Positions 1 through 5,531 are shown, numbered from the stretch's first letter. The stretch: 11,700 nt of DNA from Methanobrevibacter sp. (GCA_017652345.1 JAGCBE010000087.1:1-11700), one strand, 5' to 3'. The notes: generated by a model not told the origin, from the letters alone. A program made the numbers and translations.

Positions 1-34
1 CAGTCCTCTGCTCTACCTACTGAGCTACCTGCCC
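1..34 (-). tRNA. partial tRNA with G34, cut by window edge
   Basis: The 5' part of a leftward tRNA runs off the left edge. The acceptor 5' strand (GGGCAGG), TA at 8-9, a D-arm with GCTC/GAGC stem, and the anticodon 5' stem GAGGA are all visible. The window stops at anticodon base 34, which is G, so the amino acid cannot be decided; Phe, Tyr, Asn, Asp, His and Cys are among the possibilities. It is the last visible member of the tRNA cluster. Confidence 0.85.
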
Positions 35-39
35 ATAAG

Positions 40-129
40 CGCGGAAGGTAGGTGCCGACCCCACTCGCCAGATAAACCGACCTATCAGTTTAGCAAACTG
101 ACCTCTTTGCCAACATTGAGTACTTCCGC
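40..129 (-). tRNA. tRNA-Ser(GCT)
   Basis: A type II tRNA with a long variable arm. The acceptor GCGGAAG/CTTCCGC is a perfect 7-bp stem. The D-arm is closed by CTC/GAG. The anticodon arm is TCAGT-TTGCTAA-ACTGA with anticodon GCT. The variable arm has a stem of about 5 bp (GTCGG/CTGGC with wobbles), and the discriminator is G, as usual for Ser. The T-arm is odd: GTGGG/CCTAC closes a loop GTCGGCA, in which the usual T54 and A58 are both G. The identity is clear from stems and anticodon; whether the tRNA is fully functional is less sure. No CCA is encoded. Confidence 0.85.
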
Positions 130-154
130 ATTTGCCTTTCACCTGAACCACCAA

Positions 155-179
155 CCTAGGATTTCAGAATCGAACTGAA
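155..179 (-). other. orphan tRNA T-arm (tRNA remnant)
   Basis: On the minus strand 163-179 forms a textbook T-arm (stem TTCAG/CTGAA, loop TTCGATT), followed by 7 nt in the place of an acceptor 3' strand (ATCCTAG) and a G. No matching 5' acceptor strand, D-arm or anticodon arm is found upstream, because tRNA-Ala occupies that space. It is most simply the 3' remnant of a decayed tRNA between Ala and Ser. Confidence 0.45.
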
Positions 180-194
180 CGGTTACTCGGCGTA

Positions 195-267
195 TGGAGC
201 TGAAGGGACCCGAACCCTCGACCCCCTGCTTGCAAGGCAGGTGCTCTCCCAACTGAGCTACAGCCCC
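195..267 (-). tRNA. tRNA-Ala(TGC)
   Basis: A complete 73-nt cloverleaf. The acceptor GGGGCTG/CAGCTCC has one G-U pair. The D-arm is GCTC/GAGC, the anticodon arm CCTGC-CTTGCAA-GCAGG with anticodon TGC, the T-loop TTCGGGT, and the discriminator A. CCA is not encoded. It lies four nucleotides downstream of a hairpin (272-316) in the leader spacer. Confidence 0.95.
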
Positions 268-271
268 AAAT

Positions 272-347
272 GTAAGGGTGTCACTAAGCACATCTTCTCC
301 CTGTTTTACCCCTTACTATTTACACCAACTGTCGCTATCAGTGTAAA
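272..347 (-). other. two hairpins in the tRNA spacer
   Basis: The 140-nt spacer between tRNA-Gly and tRNA-Ala is GC-richer than other intergenic DNA here and holds two stems in series. The first is TTTACAC/GTGTAAA (319-325 with 341-347, 15-nt loop). Two nucleotides on is GTAAGGG/CCCTTAC (272-278 with 310-316, 31-nt interior), ending 4 nt before tRNA-Ala. These may be processing signals, a small RNA or decayed tRNAs. I cannot fit a cloverleaf to either. Confidence 0.4.
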
Positions 348-407
348 CTAGGACATAAGTTATTTTCAAGTCAGGCTACGACATTAATACCTTTCTTGAC
401 GCTTGTG

Positions 408-479
408 AGCACTATATGGGATTCGAACCCATATTACCAGTTTGGAAGACTAGAGTCCTAACCATTGGACGAATAGTGC
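408..479 (-). tRNA. tRNA-Gly(TCC)
   Basis: A complete 72-nt cloverleaf. The acceptor GCACTAT/ATAGTGC is perfect. The D-arm is GTCC/GGAC, the anticodon arm CTAGT-CTTCCAA-ACTGG with anticodon TCC, the T-loop TTCGAAT, and the discriminator T as in bacterial Gly tRNAs. No CCA is encoded. Confidence 0.95.
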
Positions 480-663
480 ATAAACTAGAATATTATCGCG
501 AATTATCTAGGAGATAATTAACCGTTAACCTCACAAACGTATCTTTTCCACTCAAAAGACCAGAGGGGTTTTGCTTCGGCACACCTTCCATGTCTGACCA
601 CATACGTAACAAGGTTCGGTCAAAAGAACCCGGATACTTTAACAGCGTTTTCCTACTGGTATG
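480..663 (-). other. long tRNA spacer with hairpins, no gene seen
   Basis: This 184-nt spacer separates tRNA-Thr from tRNA-Gly. It holds a perfect 8-bp stem with a 3-nt loop (AATTATCT/AGATAATT at 501-519), without an adjacent T-run, and a GGTTC/GAACC stem near 613-632. An open frame crosses it, but that frame begins inside tRNA-Thr and has no ribosome binding site, so I do not call a protein. The content may be tRNA debris or structured RNA. Confidence 0.4.
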
Positions 664-736
664 AGCTCCCGAAGGGACTTGAACCCCCAACCTTCTGATT
701 ACAAATCAGACGCACTACCAATTGTGCTACAAGAGC
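664..736 (-). tRNA. tRNA-Thr(TGT)
   Basis: A complete 73-nt cloverleaf. The acceptor GCTCTTG/CGGGAGC has two G-U pairs. The D-arm is GCAC/GTGC, the anticodon arm TCTGA-TTTGTAA-TCAGA with anticodon TGT, the T-loop TTCAAGT, and the discriminator T. It is the first tRNA of the cluster, about 113 nt from the predicted transcript start. Confidence 0.95.
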
Positions 737-741
737 ATTTT

Positions 742-849
742 GTAAGATAAATTAGGGAGCGGGAAGTCTACCAAGAGGTCGGAATCACCTATATCTTCCT
801 AACTTATTATTTTCTCCATAGTTTCTTTGTACTCATTTCTTTATCTTAC
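742..849 (-). ncRNA. putative structured leader RNA of the tRNA cluster
   Basis: The transcript from the promoter at 856-884 should begin at about 849. Its first ten bases, GTAAGATAAA (840-849), are perfectly complementary to TTTATCTTAC (742-751), which ends 5 nt before tRNA-Thr. The 88 nt between can form nested stems GGAAG/CTTCC and AGGT/ACCT. The leader therefore looks like a closed domain of about 108 nt, sealed by its own 5' end. It could be a small RNA released when the tRNAs are processed, or a stability or processing element. I match it to no known family. Confidence 0.5.
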
Positions 850-855
850 ATATAT

Positions 856-884
856 ATTTTATCAAAAAATTTTAACAAAATCAA
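856..884 (-). promoter_or_regulatory. A/T-spacer promoter for the tRNA cluster
   Basis: -35 TTGATT (879-884), 17-nt spacer ending in an A4T6 block, -10 TAAAAT (856-861). The predicted start is near 849. This is the least canonical -10 of the eleven-member family. Confidence 0.7.
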
Positions 885-893
885 CCAAAATTT

Positions 894-1187
894 TTATTCA
901 TAAATTTTACCACTTTTTAGCATTTCATTAAGAGGTGGAATTATCTTTCCAAACTTACGACCTGTTAGATTAGAATTATCAGCATAGTTATCATTAAGTT
1001 CATAAACAGTATCTTCTATATCTTCAGCAGGACTACCAAAATACTCTATACAAATTATTTCATCATTATACCATTTACCAAGATTAGTCATAGCTTCTTC
1101 AGTATCTCTACCACTAACGATGCCATATTTTCTTTCTGTTCTGTCACGTACCTCACTCCATATCACTATTACATATTCAAATAACAT
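894..1187 (-). CDS. hypothetical small acidic protein
   Basis: A 97-residue protein of unknown function. It opens with a hydrophobic strand (FEYVIVIWS), then a charged turn, a predicted helix around EEAMTNLGKWY, and an acidic C-terminal half. The order of elements (short strand ending in a polar turn, second strand, helix with Ala) resembles the proteins at 7476-7733 and 5738-5902, so the three may be distant paralogues; this is by eye only. GGAAG lies 9 nt before the ATG. It has its own A/T-spacer promoter (1226-1254). I see no terminator after it, so its transcript probably continues into the tRNA leader. Confidence 0.75.
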   Translation of the reverse strand: MLFEYVIVIWSEVRDRTERKYGIVSGRDTEEAMTNLGKWYNDEIICIEYFGSPAEDIEDTVYELNDNYADNSNLTGRKFGKIIPPLNEMLKSGKIYE

Positions 1188-1225
1188 ATATAATCACTTC
1201 CTTTTCTTATTCATTTTCTATAATA

Positions 1226-1254
1226 ATTATAACAAAAATTTTAAAAAATTGCAA
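1226..1254 (-). promoter_or_regulatory. A/T-spacer promoter for 894-1187
   Basis: -35 TTGCAA (1249-1254), 17-nt spacer with A4T5, -10 TATAAT (1226-1231), followed by TTATTATAGAAAAT. The -35 lies just beyond the T-run of the terminator at 1261-1288. The first transcribed ATG opens a six-codon frame (MNKKRK then stop) upstream of the true start. Confidence 0.85.
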
Positions 1255-1288
1255 AAAAATAAGCGGAGCCATACTGGTAGCTCCGCTT
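1253..1288 (-). terminator. rho-independent terminator of the 3D-domain gene
   Basis: A 9-bp stem AAGCGGAGC/GCTCCGCTT (1261-1269 with 1280-1288) with a 10-nt loop, followed on the minus strand by a run of T. It begins 5 nt after the stop codon at 1293. Confidence 0.9.
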
Positions 1289-1292
1289 TAAA

Positions 1293-2093
1293 TTAGTCTA
1301 TTACATAAACATTAGCACTTTGTCTTCCAAATTGAATACAAGAGTCATAGCTATCCATATAGATATCAACGACGCCGCCGCCCATGCCACCGGTATCTTC
1401 AACAACTCTTTCTCCAATTCCTTCAATATATACTCTTGTTCCCATAGGTAAAGAGTTACATGCAACCGTATATCCTGAAGTAGGGTATTCTCCATTTGCA
1501 CAAGGGTTTCCAGTCCATGTGTATGCTGTTAGCTCATATGTGCCAACATATGATCCCTCTCCGCTTGGTTCTGCGGCAGCAGCTTCTTCACTTACTGAAG
1601 GGACATCCGCACCAACACCAGCACTAGCATAATTGAAATCTCTACCGCCTTGTCTTGGTGTACGAATTACTGGTTTATCTGGAGTAATAAGTGTGTACCA
1701 CATGAAATATAACTCACCTTCATACTCGATGATATCCCATCCATTTTCTGAAATACCCACTCTTTTAATAGAAGTTCCCCCAGGAATTACTGTTTCATCT
1801 TTATATTCTATATTAGGGGATTTTTTTCTTGCATAGGCATTGCAAGAAGTGTACATATCTTCTTCTACTTTTTCAGCTTCCCATTGGATTGTCTTACCTA
1901 TTGAATAAATTTCATATTTATCCTTCTTTTCAGCTATTATTAACTGAACCTCTTGTTCATAACAATCCTTATAGCTCTCGTCAACTTCTCTAGCTGTCTC
2001 TTCTTCTGCTGCAAATACTTCAAAGTTAGTTCCTCCACATAATAAAATGCCAGCTGCAAAGATAAAGCTGGCAATTATTTTTGTTGTTTTCAT
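1293..2093 (-). CDS. secreted 3D-domain cell-wall enzyme
   Basis: A 266-residue protein with a Sec signal peptide (basic MKTTK, hydrophobic 6-20, likely cut after VFA at 28). A bacterial SH3-like segment lies at about 103-137 (GTSIKRVGISENGWDIIEY). A low-complexity Ala/Glu/Ser linker follows at about 160-182, then a C-terminal 3D domain at about 183-266. The 3D domain is the fold of MltA-type and YocH/Rpf-like peptidoglycan lytic transglycosylases. Two of its three signature aspartates are present (EDTGG at 232-236 and VDIY at 242-245); the first is replaced by ACN near 211-213. It should act outside the membrane on peptidoglycan. A good ribosome site (AAGGAG) precedes the ATG. It lacks the A/T-spacer promoter and has a leader of about 100 nt, so its timing may differ from its neighbours. 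Confidence 0.85.
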   Translation of the reverse strand: MKTTKIIASFIFAAGILLCGGTNFEVFAAEEETAREVDESYKDCYEQEVQLIIAEKKDKYEIYSIGKTIQWEAEKVEEDMYTSCNAYARKKSPNIEYKDETVIPGGTSIKRVGISENGWDIIEYEGELYFMWYTLITPDKPVIRTPRQGGRDFNYASAGVGADVPSVSEEAAAAEPSGEGSYVGTYELTAYTWTGNPCANGEYPTSGYTVACNSLPMGTRVYIEGIGERVVEDTGGMGGGVVDIYMDSYDSCIQFGRQSANVYVID

Positions 2094-2201
2094 TGTATTT
2101 TCTCCTTTTTCTTTCTTAATGTTTCTTGTTACCTTGAAACCTATACAAAGAAAATATCGAAAAACGCTGAAACTGTCACTTTCTTTTTACGCATTTTTCC
2201 C

Positions 2202-2231
2202 AGTATATAAGATATTTTTCTAAAGTTTCAA
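2202..2231 (-). promoter_or_regulatory. candidate promoter of the 3D-domain gene
   Basis: -35 TTGAAA (2226-2231), 18-nt spacer without the A/T block, -10 TATACT (2202-2207). A weaker alternative, GTGACA-17-TATTTT, lies further downstream. A 6-bp hairpin (2232-2250) abuts the -35. Confidence 0.4.
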
Positions 2232-2271
2232 ATGCCTTGCCACTAGGCATATTTCATTCTAAAATGAATGA
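2232..2271. other. two small hairpins upstream of the 3D-domain gene
   Basis: ATGCCT/AGGCAT (2232-2237 with 2245-2250, 7-nt loop) and TCATTC/GAATGA (2254-2259 with 2266-2271, 6-nt loop). They lie between the terminator at 2278-2304 and the candidate promoter. They could be operator-like sites or added termination structure. Confidence 0.35.
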
Positions 2272-2277
2272 TAATAT

Positions 2278-2304
2278 ATTTAAAAAATCTTTTAAAAAGA
2301 TTTT
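2278..2304 (-). terminator. A/T-only terminator
   Basis: An inverted repeat AAAATCTTTT/AAAAGATTTT (2284-2293 with 2295-2304) followed by a T-run on the minus strand, starting 2 nt after the stop at 2306. The stem contains only two G-C pairs, so termination may be weak. Confidence 0.55.
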
Positions 2305-2305
2305 A

Positions 2306-2602
2306 TTAAATCGTCCAATTTTTGTTTCGCGCAACACGATTTATATATAAAAGATATTTATGTGCATCAGAATAATTGTCCCAAGAGAAGATAAGTAATG
2401 ATTTTCCATTATTACACTCAGGACACCATTTATCTATATTAGCATGATATTCATTTTTAAGCATAAGAATATATTCTTCTGGAGTGATATTAAGCATGCG
2501 GGCGGGATGCCACCACGCAGCACTGTCGTTAGCTAAATCTGATGTATCAGCTACATACCACTTGTTTCCAGACTGCCATTCTGAAGCTTTATACTGATGC
2601 AT
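2306..2602 (-). CDS. hypothetical protein with a CPEC motif
   Basis: A 98-residue protein of unknown function, rich in Trp and Tyr. Its second half contains CPEC, which could be half of a metal site, but no second Cys pair exists. A strand (SLLIFSW) and a basic helical end (YLLYINRVARNKNW) follow. AAGGAG stands 7 nt before the ATG. It is second in an operon, 10 nt after 2613-2897, and is followed at once by a terminator. I do not recognise a family. Confidence 0.75.
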   Translation of the reverse strand: MHQYKASEWQSGNKWYVADTSDLANDSAAWWHPARMLNITPEEYILMLKNEYHANIDKWCPECNNGKSLLIFSWDNYSDAHKYLLYINRVARNKNWTI

Positions 2603-2612
2603 AATTTTCTCC

Positions 2613-2897
2613 TTATAAACCTAATCTATCCATAAGCTTTGCTATGTTATCTTTTTCTTCCTGTGTTGGAGCTGCGGAAGGGGCGTTTACCACCTCATTT
2701 GACTGCACCCCACTCTCCTCGGAGGCGCCATCGCCGCCAACATTAGTCTTAGCACAAGTAAGTGCTATCTTAATCTCAACGCGCATACCGTCTTCTTCAA
2801 AAGGAATTCTCAGCTCTTTTCCATAAACAAATGCATCTGGATATACTTCCATAATCTTATCAATAACTTTTTGCTTGCTTTCTGCGCCTTTAGCCAT
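2613..2897 (-). CDS. small hypothetical phage-type protein
   Basis: A 94-residue protein. It starts MAKGAESKQKVIDKI, has a predicted strand pair (VYGKELRIPF and MRVEIKIALTCAK), a Gly/Ser/Pro-rich linker at about 52-77, and a C-terminal helix EEKDNIAKLMDRLGL. From memory this layout resembles a small family of unknown function in Firmicutes phages; I cannot check it here. GAGGT lies 8 nt before the ATG. It is the first gene of a two-gene operon under the promoter at 2930-2958. Confidence 0.8.
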   Translation of the reverse strand: MAKGAESKQKVIDKIMEVYPDAFVYGKELRIPFEEDGMRVEIKIALTCAKTNVGGDGASEESGVQSNEVVNAPSAAPTQEEKDNIAKLMDRLGL

Positions 2898-2929
2898 TAT
2901 AAATTACCTCACTTTTATTTTCTATAAAT

Positions 2930-2958
2930 ATTATAACAAAAAATCTTTAAAAAGACAA
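2930..2958 (-). promoter_or_regulatory. A/T-spacer promoter for 2613-2897
   Basis: -35 TTGTCT (2953-2958), 17-nt spacer, -10 TATAAT (2930-2935), then ATTTATAGAAAAT. The -35 begins 2 nt after the stop codon of the upstream gene. Confidence 0.85.
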
Positions 2959-2960
2959 AT

Positions 2961-3797
2961 CTATTCTTTCTCTTGTTTAATTTTAGGTATAATTTGACTA
3001 TTTACTTCTTTAAGTTGATGAGCAAACATCTTCATACTATAGCATAAATGACATTTTGAACCTTGAACACAACGTTTCTTACAATTCATCCTATATTCAC
3101 CATATTGTTGAGGAAGCATCCTGCTATCAAGTGATTCATTAAATCCTATAATAAGTTCCTTCAGATCTCCATACCAATAACCTCTTGAATATACTTTAAA
3201 GCACACATCTTGTATTGCAGAGTCACCAATAAAATCAAAACCTGTAACATAAGGTGCATAAACATCTAAATCTTCAGGTCGTATAAAGAATTTTGTTAAG
3301 TTTGGAGATTGTTCCCAAGCACTTTGCGCAAAGTTCGCTATAACTCTAATACCAACCTCTTGTTTATCACAGATTTTTTTAACATCTTCTAAACAAAAAC
3401 CTAACATATTAGTAACATACACTTCAGACGGATGTAATAAAAACATAAATTGTAAGATTTCCCAATTACCTATTCTATCAGTAAACATATATTTATTACA
3501 ACAGTCTTTAATACCATTGAATTTAATTAAATCAATGGTTCTATCTTCTTTTAAAATCATATCAAGAGGGAGCTGTAAAGTCCAATTTGTAAATTCTTTT
3601 AAGTTTCTAAGTCTTTTTAATGCGGAAGCACTAAACTCTTTTAATTCAATATATAACTGTTTTTCTTGGTTAGCTTTAACAAATTTTTCAAAATTTTTGC
3701 TTTCTTCATGATATATTATATGAATTTGGCGGGCATCTTTAACAAACATACTATCTTCACCATCATATAATAAACATATTTTATCTTTTGGTTCCAT
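2961..3797 (-). CDS. TIM-barrel-like protein with C-terminal Cys cluster
   Basis: A 278-residue protein. Alternating predicted strands and helices (LYIELKEF, WTLQLPLD, YMFTDRI, EVYVTN, GIRVIANFAQS, KFFIRPEDL, VTGFDFIG) suggest a beta/alpha barrel. The stretch NFAQSAWEQSPNLTKFFIRPED and the tail C239-x3-C243-x5-C249-x2-C252 are the most telling parts; four clustered Cys suggest a bound metal or iron-sulfur cluster. The pattern is reminiscent of U32-peptidase-like proteins and of a conserved phage family of unknown function, but this is memory, not a search. GGAG lies 5 nt before the ATG. There is no A/T-spacer promoter; the gene starts just after the terminator at 3809-3839, so readthrough probably drives it. 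Confidence 0.8.
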   Translation of the reverse strand: MEPKDKICLLYDGEDSMFVKDARQIHIIYHEESKNFEKFVKANQEKQLYIELKEFSASALKRLRNLKEFTNWTLQLPLDMILKEDRTIDLIKFNGIKDCCNKYMFTDRIGNWEILQFMFLLHPSEVYVTNMLGFCLEDVKKICDKQEVGIRVIANFAQSAWEQSPNLTKFFIRPEDLDVYAPYVTGFDFIGDSAIQDVCFKVYSRGYWYGDLKELIIGFNESLDSRMLPQQYGEYRMNCKKRCVQGSKCHLCYSMKMFAHQLKEVNSQIIPKIKQEKE

Positions 3798-3808
3798 TAA
3801 AACTCCTT

Positions 3809-3839
3809 AATAACAGAAAGGGTAGAGAAATCTCTACCC
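3809..3839 (-). terminator. terminator after 3868-4272, probably leaky
   Basis: Stem GGGTAGAG/CTCTACCC (3820-3827 with 3832-3839) with a 4-nt loop, followed on the minus strand by an interrupted T-tract (TTTCTGTTATT). It sits between a gene with a strong promoter and one without an obvious promoter (2961-3797), which fits partial readthrough. Confidence 0.75.
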
Positions 3840-3867
3840 GTCTGTCGTTTATTTTATTGTGTATTAA

Positions 3868-4272
3868 TTACTCAGCGTCTGGCTCTTCTGTAGTATAAGC
3901 TACTGCTTTCTTGCCATCCTCTGTCTTAATTGTAACCTTGAAGATCTCTCCGTCCTTAACAAGTGCGCTAGCTCTATAAGTAACCTTAGCCTTTGTTACT
4001 TCTGGGAACTCCTCGATAAGCTTCTCAGCAATTTCATCTGCTGTAGCTGGCTCTGCACCAATAGCACCCTTAACAGCATCCTTGAGCTCATCGCCCTCTG
4101 CCTTCTTTACTGCTCTACGAGCCTTTTCCTTCTCAGCTCTAGCTGCAATAGCTGCAATCTCCTTATCAAGAAACTCTACATACTCCTGAACCTCATCAAT
4201 CTCAAAATTATCTGTAAGAGTAGCCTTAATTCCTTCAAACATCTCTGTCTTTGTAATTCTTGTATCTGCCAT
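3868..4272 (-). CDS. coiled-coil/winged-helix protein, paralogue A
   Basis: A 134-residue protein: N-terminal TKTEMFEGIKATLTDN, a charged coiled coil at about 28-60 (EYVEFLDKEIAAIAARAEKEK), then a predicted winged helix at about 62-127 (TADEIAEKLIEEF as HTH, wing around KVTIKTEDGKKAVAY). It aligns end to end with the neighbour at 4396-4752. Likely a DNA-binding or nucleoid-associated phage protein; function unproven. Codons differ sharply from most of the window: GAG, AAG, GCT and ATC are common where other genes prefer GAA, AAA and ATA, which suggests selection for high expression. AAAGGAG stands before the ATG. It has its own promoter (4323-4351). Confidence 0.85.
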   Translation of the reverse strand: MADTRITKTEMFEGIKATLTDNFEIDEVQEYVEFLDKEIAAIAARAEKEKARRAVKKAEGDELKDAVKGAIGAEPATADEIAEKLIEEFPEVTKAKVTYRASALVKDGEIFKVTIKTEDGKKAVAYTTEEPDAE

Positions 4273-4322
4273 AGTCTTATTCTCCTTTTTCTTTTCTTTA
4301 CTTTTTTACTCTTTGTACTTAT

Positions 4323-4351
4323 ATTATACTAAAAATTTTTGTCAATTTCAA
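4323..4351 (-). promoter_or_regulatory. A/T-spacer promoter for paralogue A
   Basis: -35 TTGAAA (4346-4351), 17-nt spacer with A5T5, -10 TATAAT (4323-4328). The -35 touches the base of the hairpin at 4352-4378. The transcript start sequence (ATAAGTACAAAG) departs from the usual AGAAAAT. Confidence 0.85.
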
Positions 4352-4378
4352 GGGGCGGTGCTCCTCGGCGACCGCCCC
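4352..4378 (-). terminator. GC-rich hairpin after paralogue B
   Basis: 8-bp stem GGGGCGGT/ACCGCCCC with an 11-nt loop, 17 nt after the stop at 4396. It lacks a T-run (TTGAAATTG follows), so it may be a weak terminator or mainly a 3'-end protecting structure. Confidence 0.6.
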
Positions 4379-4395
4379 AGCCACCTATGATAAGC

Positions 4396-4752
4396 CTACG
4401 CTACTTCGTAGACAGTTACCTTGCGACCATCAACCTTACCCTTATCTCTAGCAACTGCGCCCTCTTTTACAAGCTTACCAGCGTAATATGCTACACGACC
4501 TGGAGTAACATCCTCGAAAGGAATAGCTGCAACAAGCTCTGCAAGAGTGATTGCTCTGCCTGCCTTCTCAAGAGCATCAACGATAGCCTCTCTGTATGCA
4601 GCAGCCTTCTCAGCGTTCTTCTCTGCACGCTTTTCATTTACCTTAGCGGCTCTTCCCTCAAGTCTTGCAATCTCTGCATCCAGGAAAGCTACATAAGCCT
4701 CATTGTCCTTTACAAGTTCCTTAATTGCCTCAAACTTCTCTACCTTAGTCAT
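4396..4752 (-). CDS. coiled-coil/winged-helix protein, paralogue B
   Basis: A 118-residue protein: N-terminal TKVEKFEAIKELVKDN, an Ala/Glu/Lys-rich coiled coil at about 18-52, then a winged helix at about 53-117 (ITLAELVAAIPFEDVTPGRV as the HTH, KVDGRKVTVYEV as the wing). It shares the order and many residues of 3868-4272. From memory, small proteins of this build are common in Firmicutes phages. I chose the ATG at 4752 because AGAGGTG lies 6 nt upstream; an upstream in-frame GTG is part of that site. Codon use is GC-rich, and two tandem promoters precede it, so it may be among the most highly expressed genes here. Confidence 0.85.
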   Translation of the reverse strand: MTKVEKFEAIKELVKDNEAYVAFLDAEIARLEGRAAKVNEKRAEKNAEKAAAYREAIVDALEKAGRAITLAELVAAIPFEDVTPGRVAYYAGKLVKEGAVARDKGKVDGRKVTVYEVA

Positions 4753-4806
4753 AATAAACACCTCTTTCTTTCTTTTAATTTATTTATTGTTTCATTTTCT
4801 ATATAT

Positions 4807-4835
4807 ATTATAATAAAAATTTTTAGAAATTGCAA
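4807..4835 (-). promoter_or_regulatory. proximal A/T-spacer promoter of paralogue B
   Basis: -35 TTGCAA (4830-4835), 17-nt spacer with A5T5, -10 TATAAT (4807-4812), then ATATATAGAAAATGA. The first ATG opens only three codons (MKQ then stop). Confidence 0.9.
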
Positions 4836-4882
4836 ATGAACTATTTATTTTTATTTTAGTCCTTTTGTTATTTTCTATATAT

Positions 4883-4911
4883 ATTATACTAAAAATTTTT
4901 TAAATTTGCAA
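4883..4911 (-). promoter_or_regulatory. distal A/T-spacer promoter of paralogue B
   Basis: -35 TTGCAA (4906-4911), 17-nt spacer with A6T5, -10 TATAAT (4883-4888), then ATATATAGAAAATAA. It lies 76 bp upstream of the proximal copy and touches the stop codon of 4912-5529. The 4753-4911 gap holds essentially only these two promoters. Confidence 0.9.
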
Positions 4912-5529
4912 TTAACAGCTCTTTGAAGGTTCAAAAAAACCAGCATAATCAAAAACTACGGGGCGGTTACCAATATAACCTATATTGTTATCATGAAAAT
5001 CATTAATGCCACGACTTATTACGAATTGTAAAAACTTATCAAAAGTTTCTGCTCCATGATAATCAATAAACTCTTTTGCCCATGTTAAAGGGATCTTTGG
5101 TCCTCCGAATTTAGAGGTATGACTTGTTACTGCTTCTTTTTCAGCTTCGCTTAAATGGCGGTCGTGTGCAAAAGGAGTAGATGCATATTCACAATAATAC
5201 ATAGGTGTATTAGATATATAATCAAATTTATATATCTTTGTAAAGCACTTTTGCAACCCTTGCGCGCAAGCTTCTTTATAAAAACCTCTTTCCGCAGCAC
5301 AATATTCTTCCCATAAACCATCAAAATCAAATTTAAACACAAAAGAAGGGTTGTACGCAGGAATAAAACATCCGCGTGTAGCCCCAAAACGAAAATCAAA
5401 AATATCATTTCCCCACAGTAACTGCTCATAATTTTCACAATCTATATTATCAGCAGTTACTGTGTCTATATCTATTTCATTTTTTATTAAGTATTCTTCT
5501 ATTGCTTTAATAAATTCTTTTGGTTCCAT
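4912..5529 (-). CDS. kinase-fold protein (phosphotransferase-like)
   Basis: A 205-residue protein with the landmark residues of the protein kinase/aminoglycoside phosphotransferase fold. FVFKFDF holds a candidate ATP-binding Lys66. NDFHDNNIG (176-184) matches the catalytic loop GDxHxxNI, giving D177 and N182. VFDYAG holds the metal-binding Asp194 in place of DFG. A candidate helix-C Glu lies near 74-80. It is shorter than typical kinases, so the lobes are reduced; the substrate is unknown. It is last in a four-gene operon, 2 nt after its neighbour, with AAAGGA before the ATG. A phage kinase could modify host proteins; that is inference. Confidence 0.7.
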   Translation of the reverse strand: MEPKEFIKAIEEYLIKNEIDIDTVTADNIDCENYEQLLWGNDIFDFRFGATRGCFIPAYNPSFVFKFDFDGLWEEYCAAERGFYKEACAQGLQKCFTKIYKFDYISNTPMYYCEYASTPFAHDRHLSEAEKEAVTSHTSKFGGPKIPLTWAKEFIDYHGAETFDKFLQFVISRGINDFHDNNIGYIGNRPVVFDYAGFFEPSKSC

Positions 5530-5531
5530 AT

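Noticed and set aside
155..225. A further complete tRNA using the orphan T-arm
   Set aside because: No acceptor partner, D-arm or anticodon arm can be found; tRNA-Ala occupies the needed upstream sequence.
272..316. A minimal armless tRNA from the GTAAGGG/CCCTTAC stem
   Set aside because: The 31-nt interior has no anticodon-like or T-loop features.
493..690. A 65-codon leftward open frame across tRNA-Thr and the following spacer
   Set aside because: It begins inside the tRNA, has no ribosome binding site, and no familiar protein pattern.
1384..1836. Rightward open frames opposite the 3D-domain gene
   Set aside because: They are antisense to a gene with a clear signal peptide and domains; no ribosome sites or promoters support them.
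4339..4839. A long rightward open frame opposite paralogue B
   Set aside because: It covers a clear coding gene and its promoter on the other strand; it has no ribosome site, and its Ser/Cys/Leu-rich content is typical of an antisense frame.
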